From NCBI GenBank assembly GCA_019090295.1, contig JAHRWG010000053.1, positions 1-10,674 of the forward strand: a stretch of DNA of 10,674 nt, read 5' to 3'. This DNA is from Cycloclasticus sp. (GTDB taxonomy: Bacteria; Pseudomonadota; Gammaproteobacteria; Methylococcales; Cycloclasticaceae). How positions within the stretch are numbered: position 1 is the stretch's first letter; every line of letters starts with the position of its first letter. The notes beneath the pieces were generated by a model that was not told where the DNA came from, did no database searches, and saw nothing but the letters and a program-made list of their open reading frames with translations. The position numbers and the translations under genes are program-made. Below are positions 6,870-10,674 of this stretch, in pieces.

Positions 6870-9032
6870 ATGGATGCGATGTTAAAGCCAGGTAATGACC
6901 CCCCCCAAGAGGCTTTAATTGCTCAGCTCATGTCAGAAGTGACCGCCTACCTTCCAAAAGATCAAGTAGAAGGTATTCAGGAAGCTTGTAACGTGGCTAG
7001 TCGCGCACATTCGGGCCAGTATAGAATTAGCGGGGAAGACTACGTTTGCCACCCTATTTCAGTGGCGCTTATTTTAAGTGATAAAAAGCTTGATGCAGAG
7101 TGCGTCAAGGCGGCGCTTTTACATGATATTTTGGAAGATACGGACGTCAGCTATGCCGAACTAGCAGAGCAGTTTGGTGAGGATGTGGCGCATCTAGTGG
7201 AAGGCGTTAGTAAGCTCACAAAAATCAACTTCAAATCACGGCAAGAAGCGCAAGCGGAAAACATGCGTAAGATGTTTCTTGCGATGGCCAAAGATTTACG
7301 AGTCATTATCATTAAATTGGCGGATCGCTTACACAACATGCGAACAATTGGCGTTATGAAGCCAGCCAGTCGTAGAAGGATAGCCAAAGAAACACTCGAT
7401 ATTTATGCACCGGTTGCAAACCGCTTAGGTATGCATGATTGCTGTGTTGAGTTAGAAGACTTAAGTTTTGAGGCTATTTTTCCAAGAAGAAAAAATATTT
7501 TATTAAAAAGCGTTAAAAGCGTTCGAGGCAATAGAAAAGAGGTTATTGATAAAATATCATCAACACTTAACGAGCGTTTTAAAGATACCAGCTTTCCAGC
7601 CACTATTAGTGGGCGTGAAAAAAACTTGTACAGCATTTACCGAAAAATGCGTACTCAAAAGATACATTTTAGTGATGTGCTTGATGTGTATGCATTTAGA
7701 GTGATTGTAGAGAGCGTTGAACAGTGTTATCAAGCATTAGGCGTTTTGCACGCACTGTATAAACCAATGCCAGGTCGGTTTAAGGATTACATTGCTATCC
7801 CTAAAAGTAACGGCTATCAATCACTGCATACCGTTCTAATTGGCCCATTTGGTGTGCCTATTGAACTGCAAATTAGAACAAAGCTGATGGACAAGGTGGC
7901 CCTTTCGGGTATTGCTGCGCATTGGTTGTATAAAACAGACGGGGTGGCCAGTCCAGCAAAAGTTAGGGCGCATGAGTGGCTTAAGGGCTTGTTAGATTTG
8001 GAGCAAGCCAATGAAGACTCGTTTGAGTTTTTTGAAAACTTAAAAATTGACCTGTTTCCTCAAGAGATTTTTGTTTTCTCACCCAAGGGTAAAATTTTGA
8101 AACTGCCTAAAGGTTCGACAGCGGTAGATTTTGCATTCGCTGTTCATACTGATATTGGTATGACTTGTGCGGGTGCAAAAATTAATCGAAAAATGGAACC
8201 ATTGCATACCCTGTTAAAAAATGGGCAGACGGTTGAGATCATGACGAGTGACTTTGCAGTGTGTAATCCAAATTGGTTGAACTTTGTGGTGACCAGTAAA
8301 GCGAGGAGCGCCATACGGCATTACCTAAAAGATTTTAAAGAAAGAGATGCTATTACCTTGGGCGGTCAGCTTTTAAATGCAGAGTTAAAGGCCATGAACT
8401 TGAGTTTTAAGGATGTTGATAAAGGTAACTTGGATGCTTTTTTGGATAATCAACAGCTAAGCTCACTCGATGCCTTGTTAATGGATATGGGTTTTGGGAA
8501 CCGCCTTCCCTTGATGGTTGCTCAGCAGCTAATACGAGGAGAAGACCTAGGAGATGCACTTAATATAGCGAGTGATGAACGTTCAACGGCAGCACTAAAC
8601 ATTAGTGGTGCAGAAGGCTTGTTGGTGACGCTTGCAAGCTGTTGTAAACCAATCTATGGGGATAAAGTCATTGGCTTTTTTAACCCGGGTAGAGGGGTAG
8701 CGGTCCATAGGATTCACTGCAAAAATACCAAAGAATATAAGCGAAAAGGTAAGAACTGGTTAAATGTGCAGTGGGCGGATCGGGCTGAGGGGGAATTTAG
8801 CACTGATGTAAGGGTTGAAATAAAGGATGAACGAGGTGTTTTAGGTCAGATTGCGTCACTGATGTCATCTTTTGATTGTAATATTGAAGATATAAAAATG
8901 AGTAGTCGCGCTATAAAAACCTCTAGTGATGTCTTTACGATTACTGTGCGCGATAGAAAGCACCTTGCAAGGTTAATGCGGCGCTTGCGCTTACTGCCAT
9001 CCATCGTAAAAATAGAGCGGGTAAGAAACTAA
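6870..9032 (+). CDS. spoT: SpoT, bifunctional (p)ppGpp synthetase and hydrolase
   Basis: This is a full-length 720-residue RelA/SpoT homologue. It both makes (p)ppGpp from ATP and GTP/GDP and hydrolyses it to GTP/GDP plus pyrophosphate, setting the stringent response. The HD hydrolase domain (about 40-190) is intact, with H61, HDILEDT (85-91) and KLADRLHNMRT (149-159). The synthetase domain (about 240-355) has GREKNLYSIYRKM (248-260), Asp 272 in LDVYAFRV, the KDYIAIPKSNGYQSLHT stretch (305-321) and IELQIRT (331-337). Then come TGS (about 398-460), a Cys/His-rich segment (C591, C592, H613, H616, C617) and a C-terminal ACT/RRM domain (about 645-718). A functional-looking HD domain separates it from RelA, whose HD is degenerate. 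AAGG lies seven bases before the ATG. Codons 10-13 contain eight consecutive C residues. Its stop TAA shares an A with the ridA ATG. Confidence 0.96.
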   Translation: MDAMLKPGNDPPQEALIAQLMSEVTAYLPKDQVEGIQEACNVASRAHSGQYRISGEDYVCHPISVALILSDKKLDAECVKAALLHDILEDTDVSYAELAEQFGEDVAHLVEGVSKLTKINFKSRQEAQAENMRKMFLAMAKDLRVIIIKLADRLHNMRTIGVMKPASRRRIAKETLDIYAPVANRLGMHDCCVELEDLSFEAIFPRRKNILLKSVKSVRGNRKEVIDKISSTLNERFKDTSFPATISGREKNLYSIYRKMRTQKIHFSDVLDVYAFRVIVESVEQCYQALGVLHALYKPMPGRFKDYIAIPKSNGYQSLHTVLIGPFGVPIELQIRTKLMDKVALSGIAAHWLYKTDGVASPAKVRAHEWLKGLLDLEQANEDSFEFFENLKIDLFPQEIFVFSPKGKILKLPKGSTAVDFAFAVHTDIGMTCAGAKINRKMEPLHTLLKNGQTVEIMTSDFAVCNPNWLNFVVTSKARSAIRHYLKDFKERDAITLGGQLLNAELKAMNLSFKDVDKGNLDAFLDNQQLSSLDALLMDMGFGNRLPLMVAQQLIRGEDLGDALNIASDERSTAALNISGAEGLLVTLASCCKPIYGDKVIGFFNPGRGVAVHRIHCKNTKEYKRKGKNWLNVQWADRAEGEFSTDVRVEIKDERGVLGQIASLMSSFDCNIEDIKMSSRAIKTSSDVFTITVRDRKHLARLMRRLRLLPSIVKIERVRN

Positions 9033-9427
9033 TGGACAGACAGATGGAAAAAAAAGTTATTCACACAGCACTAGCGCCAGAAGCCATTGGCCCCTACTCA
9101 CAAGCCATTAAAGTGGCTGAAACGGTCTATCTATCAGGGCAAATCCCTCTAATAGCTAATACTATGGAGCTAATTGGCGGTGGGGTAAAAGAGCAAGCCG
9201 AGCAAGTATTTGAAAACCTGAAGGCGGTTGCTGAAGCGTCAGGTGGAGCGTTATCGGATATCGTTAAACTCACTATTTATTTAACTGATATGGGTGACTT
9301 CCCAATCGTTAATGCGGTTATGGCAGATTATTTTTCACTGCCCTACCCAGCAAGAGCCACTATTGGCGTAGCGGCCTTACCTAAAAATTGTTGTGTTGAG
9401 GTGGATGCCGTGATGGTGCTAGGCTAG
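9032..9427 (+). CDS. ridA: RidA, enamine/imine deaminase
   Basis: RidA (YjgF/YER057c/UK114 family) hydrolyses reactive enamines and imines, such as 2-aminoacrylate released by PLP-dependent dehydratases, to keto acids and ammonia. It acts as a cytoplasmic trimer. The sequence shows the family pattern: AIGPYSQA (18-25), TVYLSGQIPL (31-40), KLTIYLTDMGDF (79-90), YPARATIGVAALP (105-117) with the substrate-binding Arg 108, and VEVDAV (122-127) with Glu 123. Length is 131 residues from ATG 9032, which overlaps the spoT stop (TAATG). An internal ATG at 9044 gives 127 residues, closer to the usual 128. Neither start has a good ribosome binding site, so coupling to spoT favours the first. In E. coli trmH occupies the position between spoT and recG; ridA beside spoT is seen in Pseudomonas. 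Confidence 0.95.
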   Translation: MDRQMEKKVIHTALAPEAIGPYSQAIKVAETVYLSGQIPLIANTMELIGGGVKEQAEQVFENLKAVAEASGGALSDIVKLTIYLTDMGDFPIVNAVMADYFSLPYPARATIGVAALPKNCCVEVDAVMVLG

Positions 9428-9449
9428 CACCGAAGAGTTACTAACCTAA

Positions 9450-10674
9450 ATGGATGAACAAGCGTTTTTAGATAGCTGCCCAGTGACTCAATTAAAGGGT
9501 GTTGGAGATAAAGTAGCAGAGAAACTAGCACGAATAGGGATACTGTCGATATCTGACCTTTTGTTTCATCTACCCTTTCGCTATGAAGACCGGAGCCGCT
9601 TAGTACCTATTGGTGCGCTAACATCAGGTGAGTCGAGCTTATTTGAAGGCAAAGTAGAGCTATCAGAAGTGGTTTTTAGGGGGCGTCGTTCAATGCTTGT
9701 TCGATTGAGTGATGGAACAGGATTTATTACGCTACGTTTCTTTCACTTTTCCAAACAGCAAAGAGAAGGCATGCAGCGGGGGCAATGGTTGCGTTGCTTT
9801 GGGGATATTCGAGGCTCTGGTCAGCAAACGGGGCTGACGGTTATGCACCCCAGCTATACACACATTACCGAGCAACAACGTGGCCAAGTAGAAGAAGGGG
9901 TGTTGGCTGTTTACCCCGTGACAGAAGGGCTTAATCAAGGATCATTACGGAAGTTCATTAAGCAAGCGTATCACTTGGTTGAGCAAGGGCAGAGTATTCG
10001 CGAATGCCTGCCAGTCTCGTTAACCGCTCGTCATCATTGGCCTAGTCTGGACGTTAGCTTGAAACAGTTACACTACCCTCAGACGGTACCCACCGCTGAC
10101 ATCAATAAAGTACCAGCCTTTCAGCGCTTAATTTATGAAGAACTCATGGCTCGTCACTTAAGCCTAAGCCGGTTAAAAAAAGCGACTCAAGATAAAAGTG
10201 CCCCTAGCTTTAAACCGACGGGCGACACTAGGCATGCTTTTTTAGCCTCACTGCCATTTTGTTTAACAGCTGCTCAACAGAGGGTTATTAATGAAATTTT
10301 GTTGGATTTAACTAAGGGTTGGCCAATGCAGCGGCTGGTACAAGGTGATGTTGGCTCGGGTAAAACAGTGGTGGCTGCCTGTGCAGCCTTAGCAGCTATA
10401 GAGGCTGGCTATCAAGTTGCTTTAATGGCACCAACAGAATTATTAGCGGAACAGCACTATAAAAACTTTAAGGCTTGGTTCACGGTGTTAAATGTGAATG
10501 TTGAGTGCTTATTGGGCCGGCACAAGGGCAAAACTCACCAACTCATTACGGATCAGCTTGCAGCGGGGAAGATTGATATTGTCATTGGAACGCAATCTTT
10601 ATTTCAAGACAAAGTAGCTTTCTCAACGCTTGGTTTGGTGATTATTGATGAGCAGCACCGTTTTGGGGTTGATC
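9450..10674 (+). CDS. recG: RecG, ATP-dependent branched-DNA helicase (N-terminal 408 residues; runs off the right edge)
   Basis: The frame is open from ATG 9450 to the end of the window with no stop. RecG remodels stalled replication forks and Holliday junctions. The N-terminal wedge region contains QLKGVGDKVAEKL (14-26), ISDLLFHLPFRYEDRS (34-49) and an OB-fold section around residues 65-130. The first helicase half has LTAAQQRVI, the Walker A motif GDVGSGKT (299-306), APTELLAEQH, GTQSLFQ and the DEQH box (400-403) in IIDEQHRFGVD, where the window ends. DEQH rather than DEAH is normal for RecG. The second helicase half and C-terminus are missing because of the window edge. It begins 22 bases after the ridA stop with only a weak GAAGAG upstream, so it is likely on the spoT-ridA transcript. 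Confidence 0.96.
   Translation, partial: MDEQAFLDSCPVTQLKGVGDKVAEKLARIGILSISDLLFHLPFRYEDRSRLVPIGALTSGESSLFEGKVELSEVVFRGRRSMLVRLSDGTGFITLRFFHFSKQQREGMQRGQWLRCFGDIRGSGQQTGLTVMHPSYTHITEQQRGQVEEGVLAVYPVTEGLNQGSLRKFIKQAYHLVEQGQSIRECLPVSLTARHHWPSLDVSLKQLHYPQTVPTADINKVPAFQRLIYEELMARHLSLSRLKKATQDKSAPSFKPTGDTRHAFLASLPFCLTAAQQRVINEILLDLTKGWPMQRLVQGDVGSGKTVVAACAALAAIEAGYQVALMAPTELLAEQHYKNFKAWFTVLNVNVECLLGRHKGKTHQLITDQLAAGKIDIVIGTQSLFQDKVAFSTLGLVIIDEQHRFGVD

Noticed and set aside
7151..8011. Minus-strand frames opposite spoT.
   Set aside because: They are low-quality shadows of a fully conserved gene, without start signals or recognisable motifs.
9732..9938. A minus-strand frame of 68 codons opposite recG.
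   Set aside because: It lies wholly within the conserved RecG N-terminal region and shows no family features.

Overview
The window is a block of chromosomal housekeeping genes from a gammaproteobacterium of moderate GC content. The support for this is the order gmk-rpoZ-spoT-ridA-recG, the order rph-rdgB-hemW, and yicC between the two groups; these arrangements are typical of Gammaproteobacteria. A marine Thiotrichales-type host (Methylophaga- or Cycloclasticus-like) is only a guess.

Left arm, minus strand (1-2473): an operon rph > rdgB > hemW, with ATGA stop/start overlaps at both junctions; hemW runs off the left edge. Upstream of rph on the same strand is a Hanks-type serine/threonine kinase gene. 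Its glycine-rich loop lies upstream of the first canonical start codon, so translation most likely begins at a CTG at 2473. The kinase and yicC are divergent across a short intergenic region.

Centre, plus strand (2540-5814): yicC, then an A+T-rich stretch of about 2.4 kb that separates yicC from gmk, which are neighbours in many relatives. It carries one intact gene, an AIPR-family (abortive phage infection) protein with a nuclease-like N-terminal motif set. After it come several inverted repeats and a start-less coding fragment that looks like the tail of a HipA-type toxin kinase. I read this as a small defence/toxin-antitoxin island at a housekeeping junction.

Right arm, plus strand (5815-10674): gmk, rpoZ, spoT, ridA and the N-terminal part of recG. 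Gmk makes GDP. SpoT makes and hydrolyses (p)ppGpp from guanine nucleotides. The omega subunit keeps the N-terminal MARVT that forms part of a ppGpp site on RNA polymerase. A strong intrinsic terminator lies between rpoZ and spoT, so spoT expression probably depends on read-through or an unseen promoter. spoT and ridA overlap by one base and recG follows 22 bases later, so these three probably form one transcript.

The items most worth a second look are the AIPR island, the unusual start of the kinase, the rpoZ-spoT terminator and an eight-C tract at the start of spoT.
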